Part shown: positions 52,723 to 61,986 of the stretch, in pieces
Numbering within the stretch: position 1 is the stretch's first letter
Layout: each line of letters opens with the position of its first letter
Assembly (NCBI GenBank): GCA_913058215.1
Contig: CAJXQE010000004.1
Coordinates: 1 to 64,000 of the forward strand
DNA: 64,000 nucleotides
Direction of reading: 5' to 3'
Origin: an uncultured Verrucomicrobiales bacterium
GTDB taxonomy: Bacteria > Verrucomicrobiota > Verrucomicrobiia > Verrucomicrobiales > DEV007
Made by a program: the position numbers and the translations under genes
Notes under the pieces: model-generated
Database searches by the model: none
Seen by the model: only the letters and a program-made list of their open reading frames with translations
What the model was told of the DNA's origin: nothing

Positions 52723-53430
52723 ATGAAACGATTCTTTCAGACCTCCAGATTTCTCGCTGCTGTCCCTTTCTTTTTTGCTTCGGCATTCTCTAACGCTTCA
52801 GAAAACGCGAATCAACTGACCGATGCAGAAAAGGCTGAGGGCTGGGTTCTTCTTTTCGACGGTAAGAAGATCGAGGGATGGAGAAGTTACAAGTCGGAGA
52901 CCTTTCCTGAAAAGGGTTGGCTTGTTCAGGACGGGACTCTTCACAAGCAGGCTGGAGAAAAGCCGGGGGATATCATGACCGCTGACACCTACGGGGACTT
53001 TGAATTTGCCTGGGAATGGAAACTTCCTGCGAAAGGAAATAACGGGGTCAAATATTTCATAACGAAGGAAAGAGGGGCTCCCGTTGGGCACGAGTATCAG
53101 ATGATCGATGACGAGACTGTTAAAGATCCCAAATCGGGCAATGCGTCTTTCTACCTGGTGGTGGCACCTGGTTCGAACAAGAAAAACAAAACGATGGGGG
53201 AATGGAATTCCTCACGACTGCTAGTGAAGGGAAATCACGTGGAACATTGGCTCAACGGCGAGAAAGTGCTCGAGTATGAGTGTGGCGACCCGCTTGTGAT
53301 GAATCAGATTGCCCTAACGAAATTCAAAAAATATCCCGGATTTGGAAAGAAGGTAAGGGGACACATTCTGCTGACGGATCACAAAGATCCGTGTTGGTAT
53401 CGAAACTTGAAAATTCGCGAGTTGAAGTAG
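52723..53430 (+). CDS. Secreted DUF1080 (3-keto-disaccharide hydrolase-like) protein
   Basis: The 235-residue protein has a signal peptide (FLAAVPFFFASAFSNASA region) and one DUF1080 jelly-roll: GWVLLFDGKKIEGWRSY, GWLVQDGTLHK, FEFAWEWKLPAKGNNGVKYF, GHEYQMIDDE and WNSSRLLVKGNHVEHWLNG. Some members hydrolyse 3-keto-glycosides; many are uncharacterised and act outside the cytoplasm on glycans. It is divergent from the fusion sulfatase gene (105 bases between), fitting a shared glycan-use locus. Confidence 0.9.
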   Translation: MKRFFQTSRFLAAVPFFFASAFSNASENANQLTDAEKAEGWVLLFDGKKIEGWRSYKSETFPEKGWLVQDGTLHKQAGEKPGDIMTADTYGDFEFAWEWKLPAKGNNGVKYFITKERGAPVGHEYQMIDDETVKDPKSGNASFYLVVAPGSNKKNKTMGEWNSSRLLVKGNHVEHWLNGEKVLEYECGDPLVMNQIALTKFKKYPGFGKKVRGHILLTDHKDPCWYRNLKIRELK

Positions 53431-53532
53431 CAAAAGGAAGGAAAGGTCCCTCTTTCAATTTCTTGAGAATGGTTTGAATCAACAGTTCCGGATTGAGAAA
53501 CTTCCAAAGGCACACTAGTCCGGCTCTATTCC

Positions 53533-54942
53533 TTACACAAGAATCTGATTGATTACGTGACCATGAACATCAGTCAATCGGCGGTCGATTCCGTTGTGAT
53601 AGGCGCTTAGTTTCTGGTGATCAATTCCGAGAAGGTGAAGAACGGTTGCGTAAAAGTCCCAGACTGATGTCTTGTTCACTTCAGCCCGCCTTCCAAATGG
53701 ATCGGTCGCACCATAGCTAACGCCGCCTTTGACTCCCGCTCCCATCATCCAACAGGTAAACGCATCGGGGTTGTGATCTCTTCCGACAGTTCCCGCCTGG
53801 TGTGTAGGCATTCTTCCGAACTCTGTCGACCAAAGGACCAGGGTGTCTTCGAGCATTCCCCGCTGTTTTAGATCTGAAAGTAGAGCAGCGGTTGGTTGAT
53901 CGAATATTGGACAATGCCTTTCGTAGTCGCCTTTAAGGGTTTTATGGGCGTCCCAGTTCAGCAAGCCGTCCACGCCCGAAGCTCTTGAGGCGCAGTAAAG
54001 GTTTACAAACCGAACTCCGCGTTCAAGAAGGCGACGGGCCAGAACACAGTTATTCGCATAGCCTGCTTTGAGATGATTTGGGTCATCCATCCCGTATGCT
54101 TTGCGCGTCGAAGAGGACTCTGAACTGAGGTCGGAAACTTCCGGAGCGCTAAGTTGCATCTTCGCTGCCAACTCGTAAGCATGCATCCTTGCCTGCAGTT
54201 CGCTCAAGCCTGGATTTTTCTCGAGATGCTTTTCGTTGAGCAAGCGCAGTAAATCCCGGGATGCACCTTCCTCCTTCGGACTGATGTTACGGGGAAGTTT
54301 CAAATTCCGGATCGGTTTCTGCGCATTCATCAGGATCGCCTGATGTTGTGCGGGAAGAAACCCGTTGGACCAGTTCGCTTTTCCGTTGGGTGGCTCGCCT
54401 CTTAAATCTGTGATCGCAACGTAGGCAGGAAGATCATCGGTGAGGCTGCCGAGAGCATAGCTCGTCCACGCACCTGCCGAAGGGAACCCCTCGTCAGCGA
54501 AGCCTGTGTTCATAAAAATACATCCCGGCCCGTGAGTATTCGACTTTGACCACATGGAATGACAGAAGGCCATGTCGTCGACATGTCTTGCCATGTTGGG
54601 AAGATTTGTGGAAAACATTTTCCCGGATTGGCCAGCCTCTTTAAACGGCCAGGGGGACTTCATCAGGTTCCCGTTTTTTCCCTGGAACGAAGAAAAGTCT
54701 TCCTCGCCCGGGAGTGGATTCCCGGACATTTTCTCAAGCTCCGGTTTGTGTTCCCAGAGATCGATATGCGATGCTGCACCGGGACAGAAAATCTGGAGTA
54801 CCCGTTTGGCTTTCGCTACAGGGCCGCCTGCAGGAGCGGAAAAGAGTTCACGGCTCAAAAGGTCGGTCAAACCCAGTCCCGCCATTGCACCGGGCATGGT
54901 GCTGAGAAAATGTCGGCGTGTATTCTGGAGAAGGTCCGTCAT
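53533..54942 (-). CDS. DUF1501 protein with a twin-arginine-type signal
   Basis: The 469-residue protein begins NTRRHFLSTMPGAMAGLGL, a Tat-like leader, and continues as a DUF1501 (sulfatase-fold-related) protein: KAKRVLQIFCPGAASHIDLWEHKP, DDMAFCHSMWSKSNTHGPG, FVNLYCASRASGVDGLLNWD and VLWSTEFGRMPTHQAGTVGRDHNPDAF, ending with [15 protein letters not shown]. It is exported, role unknown. Its ATG shares one base with the stop of the upstream PSCyt1 protein, the standard pairing of these families in PVC bacteria. Confidence 0.93.
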   Translation of the reverse strand: MTDLLQNTRRHFLSTMPGAMAGLGLTDLLSRELFSAPAGGPVAKAKRVLQIFCPGAASHIDLWEHKPELEKMSGNPLPGEEDFSSFQGKNGNLMKSPWPFKEAGQSGKMFSTNLPNMARHVDDMAFCHSMWSKSNTHGPGCIFMNTGFADEGFPSAGAWTSYALGSLTDDLPAYVAITDLRGEPPNGKANWSNGFLPAQHQAILMNAQKPIRNLKLPRNISPKEEGASRDLLRLLNEKHLEKNPGLSELQARMHAYELAAKMQLSAPEVSDLSSESSSTRKAYGMDDPNHLKAGYANNCVLARRLLERGVRFVNLYCASRASGVDGLLNWDAHKTLKGDYERHCPIFDQPTAALLSDLKQRGMLEDTLVLWSTEFGRMPTHQAGTVGRDHNPDAFTCWMMGAGVKGGVSYGATDPFGRRAEVNKTSVWDFYATVLHLLGIDHQKLSAYHNGIDRRLTDVHGHVINQILV

Positions 54943-57791
54943 CAGTTTACGTAGATGAGCTCGTTGCTGTTGAGAAGAGTGCGGGTCAGTGCGGGGAGTC
55001 CGAAGTCTCGAACTACTTTGACGGCCGCTTCTCTTTCATGCTCTGTCGGCGGACGTCCGAAAGCCAGTTGAAAGGCTGAATTCACCCGGCCCGCTATGTC
55101 TTCCGCATCCTGTTCGAGGCGTGCCGCGAAAAACCCTGCCATCTCGGTCGTGAACGAATGATTCATTAAAGTCAGAGCCTGTAGAGGGGTCGTAGTCGTA
55201 GCCCGGCGGGGAGTGGCCAAAGCCGGATCCGGGCAATCAAAATCCGTAAGCAGATCCATCGTCGCGGCGCGTGGATTCTGATGATACACGGCGCGACGCC
55301 AGGTTTCCGGTCCGTGGTGGTCGAGTGGAAAGTAGGTGCAGACATTGTCCTGAGTAAATTTGTAGAGCCGAAACCCCGGGCCGCCTGCAGCATTAAGATT
55401 CAATTTTCCGGCAATGGTCAGGATGGAATCCCTGATTTCCTCAGCGGAGAGTCGGCGTGGAGGAACTCTCCAGAGTAATCGAGAGTCGGCATCTATCGAT
55501 GCCGCTTCCTTCCGGTAGTCAGCGGACTGCCGATAGGTTTTCGAAAGTAAGATCTCACGATGGAGTGGCTTCCACTTCCAGGAGTGCTTTTTAAGACGTG
55601 ATGCGAGAAAGTCGAGAAGTTCGGGATGACTGGGTTTCCCTCCCATGTATCCGAAATCCGAAGGAGTGTTTACGATCCCTGTTCCGAAGTGATAATGCCA
55701 CACCCGGTTGGCAAGAACGCGCAAGGTGAGCGGATTGTCAGGATGGCAGATCCACTTTGCCAATTCATGACGACGTTCCGCCTCAGGGGTTTTTGATGTG
55801 AGGGCATAGGCGGGGACTTCTTTGGGAAGTTTGGCAAAGCTTGCCGGGACGACTTCGTCAGCGGGCTTGTTTGGATCTCCTCCGACGGCGAGATGAGTGG
55901 GCTTTTCGGGCTGCACGAAATTCCCCGCCCAGACAGTAGGCAATGGTTTAATGGCACCCAGTTTTGCTTCGACTGTGGAGAGTTCTTTTTTCAGAGAAGC
56001 CAATTTTGATTTCTCTTCTTTCGAAGCGCCGAATCTCAATTGACGCGACCGGAGGAAAAGTTTGTTGAGCGGCGGGCGATTCCAGGATTCAGAAACAATT
56101 TTCCAGTTTTCGCTATCCGTGCTGACCTCTAACTTGTACTCGCCCACAAACACCATTTTCGGAAGAGTGGGAAGTTCTGCCGGGCGGTCGCTGGAATAGA
56201 CGACCCGGTTAATCTTCTCCGGTTTCGAAAAGTGAATCGTCAAGGTCGGGTTTCCCGATGAGATCCAGCGCTTCCCAAATTCTCCATCATTGACCAAAAC
56301 GGGACCGTAGGCATTGGCGGCATTTTCTGCAGAATCTTCCACTTTGCGTCCCTGGGCCTCTGCGGTCCCTCCATTTGAAGAAAGGGCGACATTCCGACTC
56401 TCCGTTTCGTCAGTCCACACTTCAAATTCATCGATGCGAACTGAATTCGCGTTTGGATTCGAGTCGTTGGAGTAGGGCGTAAGGCGAATCGCTTTGGCGA
56501 GAACGGATGGGAACTCATCTGTTGTTCCGGTCCGGTCCATTTTTGACCGGGTGACTTCAGGGAGGATACTCGGTGATTCTGCGACTCGCTTTGCGGCTGC
56601 ATTTTCCAGTTCTTTGATCGCCTTGTTTAGTTTTCCTTTTTCGTCATTCAATGGTTTTATTAACTCTGCGTGGGCTTTCCGGTCCTCCGCCTTTGCCATT
56701 ACCCTCTCTCCCTGTTTGACCCCTTCAAAGGCTGCCCGTAGCCGGTAGTAATCTTTCTGTTCGATGGGGTCAAATTTGTGGTCGTGGCATTTGGCACAGT
56801 TCACTGTCAGCCCCATGAAAGCGGACCCAGTGGCGGTAATCATTCCGTCGAGAGTGTTCGCCCGAATGATTGCAGCGGCCTTGGCATCTTTGTTACCGAC
56901 ATCATCGTAAGGTCCGGCAACAAGGAATACTGTTCCCACTTCAATGTCAGGGTTTCCTTTCCCGACCACATCGCCGGCCAGGTGCTCGGTAATGAGTTGA
57001 TCGAAAGGCTTGTCTTCGTTGAGTGAACGAATCACGTAATCTCGAAACGGCCAGATGTTGTCCAGAATCACATTTCGCTCATAACCCTTGCTTTCCCCGA
57101 AACGAACAACGTCCAGCCAGTGCCGTCCCCATCGCTCTCCGTAGCGGGGAGAGGCGAGAAGACGATTAATCAAAGCCGTGTATGCCGCCTCGAAATCAGA
57201 TTGAGTGGATTCCTCAAAGCGCTTTGCTTCTTCTGGAGACGGAGGAAGTCCGTGGAGGTCATAGGTGACTCTTCGAATCAACTCCCGGGCGGAGGCCGGA
57301 TCGTTTCGGGAAAGTCCTTTTTCGGATAATTTTTCATCGATGAACCCGTCGATCGAATCTTTTGCATCAAATTTCCTGAGAGCTTGGAAAGCCCACCAGG
57401 AAGCGTCTGCCTTTGAGGCTTCTCTTAAAACGATTCCTTCCGGCCAATTGGCACCTTCATCAATCCACTCTGCCAGTAGCTTTGCTTCCGCTTCTGTAAG
57501 CGCCTCCCCCTTCTTTGGCATCTCGGGTTTTTCTCCGGGTTCGAGAGGGATGGTGACTTGATGTAGAAGGCTGTCGCGATGATTCCCTGAAATCAAGAGT
57601 CCCTCATCTGCATCGCGAATTTCCGAAAGGGTTGATAAAGACAGTTTACCCTTCCGAAGGTTCGGGTTGTGACAACTCAAACACTTGGCTTCGAGGACAG
57701 GTTGAATCTGCTTTTCAAAATCTACCGCTCTCACCTGGGAGGCCAAAAGGAGGAGAAAAATGAAAGGGAGCTGAACGAAGGGTATCCGCAT
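54942..57791 (-). CDS. PSCyt1/DUF1549/DUF1553 protein with a discoidin-like insert
   Basis: The 949-residue secreted protein (signal to Ala22) opens with a planctomycete cytochrome c domain, CLSCH at residues 37-41. DUF1549 follows (SIDGFIDEKLSEKGLSRNDPASARELIRRVTYDLHGLPPSP and YGERWGRHWLDVVRF), then an F5/8 type C-like beta sandwich (about residues 430-590: VRIDEFEVWTDETESRNVAL, INRVVYSSDRPAEL). DUF1553 closes it (LANRVWHYHFGTGIVNTPSDFG, REILLSKTYRQSADYR). It is translated just before DUF1501 with a one-base overlap. The pair is thought to act in outer-cell glycan processing, with no proven reaction. Confidence 0.93.
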   Translation of the reverse strand: MRIPFVQLPFIFLLLLASQVRAVDFEKQIQPVLEAKCLSCHNPNLRKGKLSLSTLSEIRDADEGLLISGNHRDSLLHQVTIPLEPGEKPEMPKKGEALTEAEAKLLAEWIDEGANWPEGIVLREASKADASWWAFQALRKFDAKDSIDGFIDEKLSEKGLSRNDPASARELIRRVTYDLHGLPPSPEEAKRFEESTQSDFEAAYTALINRLLASPRYGERWGRHWLDVVRFGESKGYERNVILDNIWPFRDYVIRSLNEDKPFDQLITEHLAGDVVGKGNPDIEVGTVFLVAGPYDDVGNKDAKAAAIIRANTLDGMITATGSAFMGLTVNCAKCHDHKFDPIEQKDYYRLRAAFEGVKQGERVMAKAEDRKAHAELIKPLNDEKGKLNKAIKELENAAAKRVAESPSILPEVTRSKMDRTGTTDEFPSVLAKAIRLTPYSNDSNPNANSVRIDEFEVWTDETESRNVALSSNGGTAEAQGRKVEDSAENAANAYGPVLVNDGEFGKRWISSGNPTLTIHFSKPEKINRVVYSSDRPAELPTLPKMVFVGEYKLEVSTDSENWKIVSESWNRPPLNKLFLRSRQLRFGASKEEKSKLASLKKELSTVEAKLGAIKPLPTVWAGNFVQPEKPTHLAVGGDPNKPADEVVPASFAKLPKEVPAYALTSKTPEAERRHELAKWICHPDNPLTLRVLANRVWHYHFGTGIVNTPSDFGYMGGKPSHPELLDFLASRLKKHSWKWKPLHREILLSKTYRQSADYRKEAASIDADSRLLWRVPPRRLSAEEIRDSILTIAGKLNLNAAGGPGFRLYKFTQDNVCTYFPLDHHGPETWRRAVYHQNPRAATMDLLTDFDCPDPALATPRRATTTTPLQALTLMNHSFTTEMAGFFAARLEQDAEDIAGRVNSAFQLAFGRPPTEHEREAAVKVVRDFGLPALTRTLLNSNELIYVN

Positions 57792-57821
57792 CGGTTCAAT
57801 CTCACTGGATCAACCTAAAGC

Positions 57822-60026
57822 TCAAGACTTCGGTTCTCCCTCTTTGCGTGAAAAGAAGGCCATCATTGCTGGAAGAAGAATCAGGTCGGAGAGCAAAGCT
57901 ACTGCCAGAGTCGCGATACAAAGCCAACTGAAGAGGCGGAGTGTGGGGAAGCCGCTGATTTGGAGGAGGGCCATTCCTGAGACCAGAACAATGGTTGAAG
58001 TAACGAGGGCGGAGCCAACTGCCCTCACGGATGCATGAATGGCTTTCAGCGGAGCAAACCCGGATTTCCGCTCTTGTTGGTAACGAGATAGAAAGTGAAT
58101 CGTATCATCCACCGAAACGCCCAGACAAATGGTCAGGGCCAGTGTGCTGATGTATTGAAAGGGAAGTCCTGACAAGGCAAGAAAGCTTCCGGTCAAGCTC
58201 ATCGGGAGGAGGTTGGGTATGATGCTGATCAGTCCTATCCTCCAGGATCGAAAGCCAATGGAAATGATCAGGAAAATTGCGGCAGCTGCGGCGAAGAGAC
58301 TGCCAATCAATTCCTGAATCATGATGCGACTGGAACGGATCGATGCCTCTGTCAGACCGGTGAACTTGATGCCGAAACCCTCATGCTTTCTTTCGATCTG
58401 CTCCAGCTTCCCGGAGATTTCCTTCAGGTAGGGTTCCAGTTTTCGCGAACCGGCGTCGCGAAGCGGGACGGACACAATTGCCTCTTTCGTTTCGAAATTA
58501 ATGAAAGTGGAAAGGTCAGCATCAGGAAATGCCGCTCTAAATTCGGCGACGCTATCCGTTCGGGTAGATTCTATCAGGTTTAGAATGGAGAAAGGTTTGC
58601 CGGTAAACTTTGAGTCAGAAAAGACAGATTCAATTTCGGCGAGAACCTCCTCCAGGCCAACTGGCTCGGAAGTCTTCCAACTGGCGAGAAGGTAAAGTGG
58701 TTGGGAGCCTCCGAATTCTTTATCGATCAGTTCGACGGTTTGAAAAAGAATGGTATCACGATCGAGATTCTCCCGGTAACGATAGTCCGACTCCACGGTG
58801 AAACAGATCAGGATGCTGATGGCGCACAGGGCGAAACCGGTCAAAATTACACGCTTCCTCCGACCGAGGGCCCAGTTTGCAGACTGCTCAAAGATTTTCA
58901 ATTGGGCCGGGTCGCGACCCGTTACATCGAATCCAAAATTCTTGTGGGCGACGATCAGGGCGGAGAGTGGGACCAACAACAATACCGTGATAAACACTAA
59001 CATTGTGCCTGCGGCGCAGACCAATCCGAACTTTGCAATGACCCAGTTACTGGAGAATATCAGTGATGAAAATGCGATGGCGGTGGTAAAAGAAGTAAGG
59101 AAGCAGGCCCCGCCGACTTTGCCGATTGCAATGATGATGGCTTCCGAGACCGGGCGGTCCTTGCGGGAATTTCGTCGAATCGACAGGACCAGATGGACGG
59201 TGTCGGTAAGTGCAACAATCATCACGATGACATTGACCATGTTGTTCATCGCATTAACCGGTTCCCCAACCAGCCCCATTGCGCCCATGATCCAGAGCGA
59301 TGAAATGAGGGGGACGGGGAGACAGATAACAACAGCCCGGAAATTTCGAAACATGATCAGGGCGACGAGAAGTCCAATCAGGGAGCAGCCGAAGGTGAAG
59401 AAGATCTGCTCCTTTCGGGTCATCTCTATAATCTCCACTCGAAGTGCCGGCACTCCTGCAACTCTTGCGGAAATCCCGTCCCCATCTGAAATTAGTCGTT
59501 CGACTGCTTCTTCGATCGAAGCCTGAACGGGTAGAAGTTCATCCACCTGATTTGCTTCGGGAACCGGGTCCGCAAAAAACAGTAGAGTGTTCGCCTTTTC
59601 GTTTATGAGGACAGATGCGATTGCGGGATGCCTTTGCGCTTCTGTCTTTGCTTTTTCGAGAGCCGGGGGACTCGCATCGTCAGATGGCATCAGGGGTGGG
59701 TAATAGTCGTCTTCGGCGGTAAGCGAACGGGCATCGAAAATGGAGACAACCCGGGATACTTCTTCAACTTCCCGGAGGGAGAAATCGAATTCGCGCAGGG
59801 CGGTGATGTTGCGGTTGGAGAAAAGGCTGTCGGCCTCGACGAGGATGATGTAGGCGTTCTCGGGAAGTGAAAAATGATGATTCTCTTCGGACTCAAATGC
59901 TGTCCGTAAATCGTCATCGAACTGAAGCCGGGAAGCTCCCCAGAGAGCGCACCCAGTGAGTAGCAAGAAGATCAACCATCCTGTAAGAGGATGACGAACC
60001 AGCCACTTTGCATAGGCGGTCATCAT
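57822..60026 (-). CDS. MMPL/RND-family exporter
   Basis: The 734-residue protein has the two-fold RND layout: one helix (HPLTGWLIFLLLTGCALWG), a periplasmic loop of about 170 residues, five helices (FFTFGCSLIGLLVALIMF onward, with TDTVHLVLSIRRNSRKDRPVSEAI), then the same order again ending with SVDDTIHFLSRYQQERKSGFAPLKAIHASVRAVGSALVTSTIVL. This is the MMPL/hopanoid-lipid type exporter, in the inner membrane. ATG 60026 is used; the longer frame starting at 60089 adds 21 polar residues. Substrate unknown. Confidence 0.88.
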   Translation of the reverse strand: MMTAYAKWLVRHPLTGWLIFLLLTGCALWGASRLQFDDDLRTAFESEENHHFSLPENAYIILVEADSLFSNRNITALREFDFSLREVEEVSRVVSIFDARSLTAEDDYYPPLMPSDDASPPALEKAKTEAQRHPAIASVLINEKANTLLFFADPVPEANQVDELLPVQASIEEAVERLISDGDGISARVAGVPALRVEIIEMTRKEQIFFTFGCSLIGLLVALIMFRNFRAVVICLPVPLISSLWIMGAMGLVGEPVNAMNNMVNVIVMIVALTDTVHLVLSIRRNSRKDRPVSEAIIIAIGKVGGACFLTSFTTAIAFSSLIFSSNWVIAKFGLVCAAGTMLVFITVLLLVPLSALIVAHKNFGFDVTGRDPAQLKIFEQSANWALGRRKRVILTGFALCAISILICFTVESDYRYRENLDRDTILFQTVELIDKEFGGSQPLYLLASWKTSEPVGLEEVLAEIESVFSDSKFTGKPFSILNLIESTRTDSVAEFRAAFPDADLSTFINFETKEAIVSVPLRDAGSRKLEPYLKEISGKLEQIERKHEGFGIKFTGLTEASIRSSRIMIQELIGSLFAAAAAIFLIISIGFRSWRIGLISIIPNLLPMSLTGSFLALSGLPFQYISTLALTICLGVSVDDTIHFLSRYQQERKSGFAPLKAIHASVRAVGSALVTSTIVLVSGMALLQISGFPTLRLFSWLCIATLAVALLSDLILLPAMMAFFSRKEGEPKS

Positions 60027-60110
60027 TGAATTGTCGATGGGGGAATCATGGCGCACCTTCTGATACAGGAATAGTTGCAATCGAGGCAATCAGATCTTTA
60101 CAGTTCTTTC

Positions 60111-60656
60111 ATGGTCCGGTTCCTATTCTTCTTGTTCTGTCTGGCATTCGCCAGCTCCGTATATTCCCAACAAGCCTTGAAGACAATTCGTCAGGCTTCA
60201 AAGCCGGGGGTGAATCACGCGAAACTCGATTTCCTCGAAGGCGACTGGAAAATTCGGATTCAGTATCAACTTCGTCCCGGAAGCAATCCGGAATCGGCAA
60301 GCGGGACGGCGACGTTTCGCTGGATATTGGGAAAACGGTTCATGGAGCAAAAGGTGGACGGGAAAGGGATTGCGGGCAATTTCGAAGGTCATGGCACTAT
60401 CGGGTATGATAATGTCCTGGGGCACTTTGTCGGTGTTTGGGTCGACACGATGAACAGTGGACTCACCCGGTCGAAGGGGGTGGCTGAAGAAGGGGGAAGT
60501 GTTTTGAGGTTTTCTGGAAAAACAAGCGATGCCCTTGAGCAAAGGGAAGTGTCTTTTTCCTCCGCACTCGAAAAAATCAGTGCAGACGAATTGCTCTACA
60601 CAGTTACTTCAGAAGGTGGCGAAAAGGTTCTCGAAATTCAATATCGGCGAAAATAG
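60111..60656 (+). CDS. Secreted DUF1579 protein
   Basis: The 181-residue protein has a signal peptide (MVRFLFFLFCLAFASSVYS) and a DUF1579 beta-barrel: LDFLEGDWKIRIQY, then RWILGKRFMEQKVDGKG, FEGHGTIGYDNVLGHFVGVWVDTMNSG. Proteins of this family have a nitrobindin/lipocalin-like fold; function is unknown. ATG 60111 starts the signal peptide. It is divergent from the MMPL exporter (84 bases apart) and convergent with the esterase gene. Confidence 0.82.
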   Translation: MVRFLFFLFCLAFASSVYSQQALKTIRQASKPGVNHAKLDFLEGDWKIRIQYQLRPGSNPESASGTATFRWILGKRFMEQKVDGKGIAGNFEGHGTIGYDNVLGHFVGVWVDTMNSGLTRSKGVAEEGGSVLRFSGKTSDALEQREVSFSSALEKISADELLYTVTSEGGEKVLEIQYRRK

Positions 60657-60668
60657 CCGTCGATATTC

Positions 60669-61874
60669 TTATTCAGACCAGAGCCACTTCAGCATTTCCG
60701 GGAGCATCACGGCTGCATGCCGGCTTCCGTGAAAACCGTTTCCCCACCAGTATTGATAGTCGTAGCTGGAAAATTTCAGAGCCGCATCCATCTGCCTGTT
60801 GGCGAGAGGCCAGCTTCCATATTTGTTGTCGATGTCGTTGTTCTCTCCCAGCAGCGCAGCACGGATCGGTTTTGTTTCCGTCTTTCGAACGAGTGAAGGG
60901 TAGACATGCGCTCCCCGAATGTCGGTGAATGTTCCAACCCAACCGAGAACTTTCCCGAACTGGTCCGGCCGTTCCCACGCCGCGGTCCAAGCACAGGCAC
61001 AACCACTCGATCCGCCTGCGATGGCCCGCATTTTCGGATCGCTTGAAATGTTTAAGTCGTGTTCTTTCGTGACAAAAGGAATGATTTCCACCTCCAGAAA
61101 TCGAACGTAGGAATCGCCAAGTGAATCATATTCAAAGCTGCGATTGCGTGGCTTATCACCGGGTTTCTGAGTGGTCAGAGAACCGGGATTGATAAAAATA
61201 CCAATGGTGACCGGCATGTCGCCGGAAGCAATCAGGTTGTCATAGACGGTTGGAGCTCGAAGGCCGCCCGATGCATTGACATCGGCGTGTCGAAGTCCGT
61301 CCTGAAAAACCATCAGGGCCGCAGGTTCTGAGCCGTCGTATTGTTCAGGGATGTAGACCAGAAAATCGCGGACTGTTCCCGGGAAGATCTTCGAATCCTT
61401 CCACACATGGGGTAAGAGCTTACCCTGGGGAACCCCGTCGTGTCGTTCTGACTCAGGAGGGTAATCATAATGTTCGATCTTGATATTACCGCCGCCGATT
61501 GTCTTTCCTGATGTCGTTTTGAGCTGGTAGTCGAAATCCTGATGGTTCCCCATTTCCCGTGCGAAAACGTGAAGTCCATCCTCATCAAGTTGAATCATTT
61601 CACCGATCTTACTTCCGTCCTTTTTCATCACTATGACGGCCTCTTTTGAGGTGACCCCGAGGATTACGGCGGTCTTTTCAATCCACTTCAGCTTTCCGCT
61701 GGTGAGTCCGGTTTTCCCCCAACTGCTGCGAACTTTTTTCGCTGCAGCAGCCTTGTCAGTTTTGATCAATTCGATGATCTCGTAGACCGGAGGCGGGGTC
61801 CATTTCTTTTGTTGTGCATTAGAGACGGAAAGAATTGAGAAGGTGAGAAAAAAGAGAAGGATTAGACGGTTCAT
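60669..61874 (-). CDS. Secreted esterase D-family hydrolase
   Basis: The 401-residue protein has a signal peptide (MNRLILLFFLTFSILSVSNA), an N-terminal SH3-like region (about residues 40-120) and a C-terminal alpha/beta hydrolase of the Fes/esterase D type: FLVYIPEQYDGSEPAALMVFQDG, nucleophile Ser in IAGGSSGCACA, and a late His in GNGFHGSRHAAVMLPEML. It may remove acyl groups from sugars or siderophores outside the cytoplasm. ATG 61874 begins the signal peptide. Its stop is 12 bases from that of the DUF1579 gene, with a short shared inverted repeat between. Confidence 0.85.
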   Translation of the reverse strand: MNRLILLFFLTFSILSVSNAQQKKWTPPPVYEIIELIKTDKAAAAKKVRSSWGKTGLTSGKLKWIEKTAVILGVTSKEAVIVMKKDGSKIGEMIQLDEDGLHVFAREMGNHQDFDYQLKTTSGKTIGGGNIKIEHYDYPPESERHDGVPQGKLLPHVWKDSKIFPGTVRDFLVYIPEQYDGSEPAALMVFQDGLRHADVNASGGLRAPTVYDNLIASGDMPVTIGIFINPGSLTTQKPGDKPRNRSFEYDSLGDSYVRFLEVEIIPFVTKEHDLNISSDPKMRAIAGGSSGCACAWTAAWERPDQFGKVLGWVGTFTDIRGAHVYPSLVRKTETKPIRAALLGENNDIDNKYGSWPLANRQMDAALKFSSYDYQYWWGNGFHGSRHAAVMLPEMLKWLWSE

Positions 61875-61986
61875 GAATTGACTTTCACGTGATTTTTCTG
61901 ATTCACAAGTCATTCAGTTTGCGTGATCAGAGAGCGAAAAATTGAGATGATGATATTCGGAACAGCCTTAACGTTCCCCGATTCCT

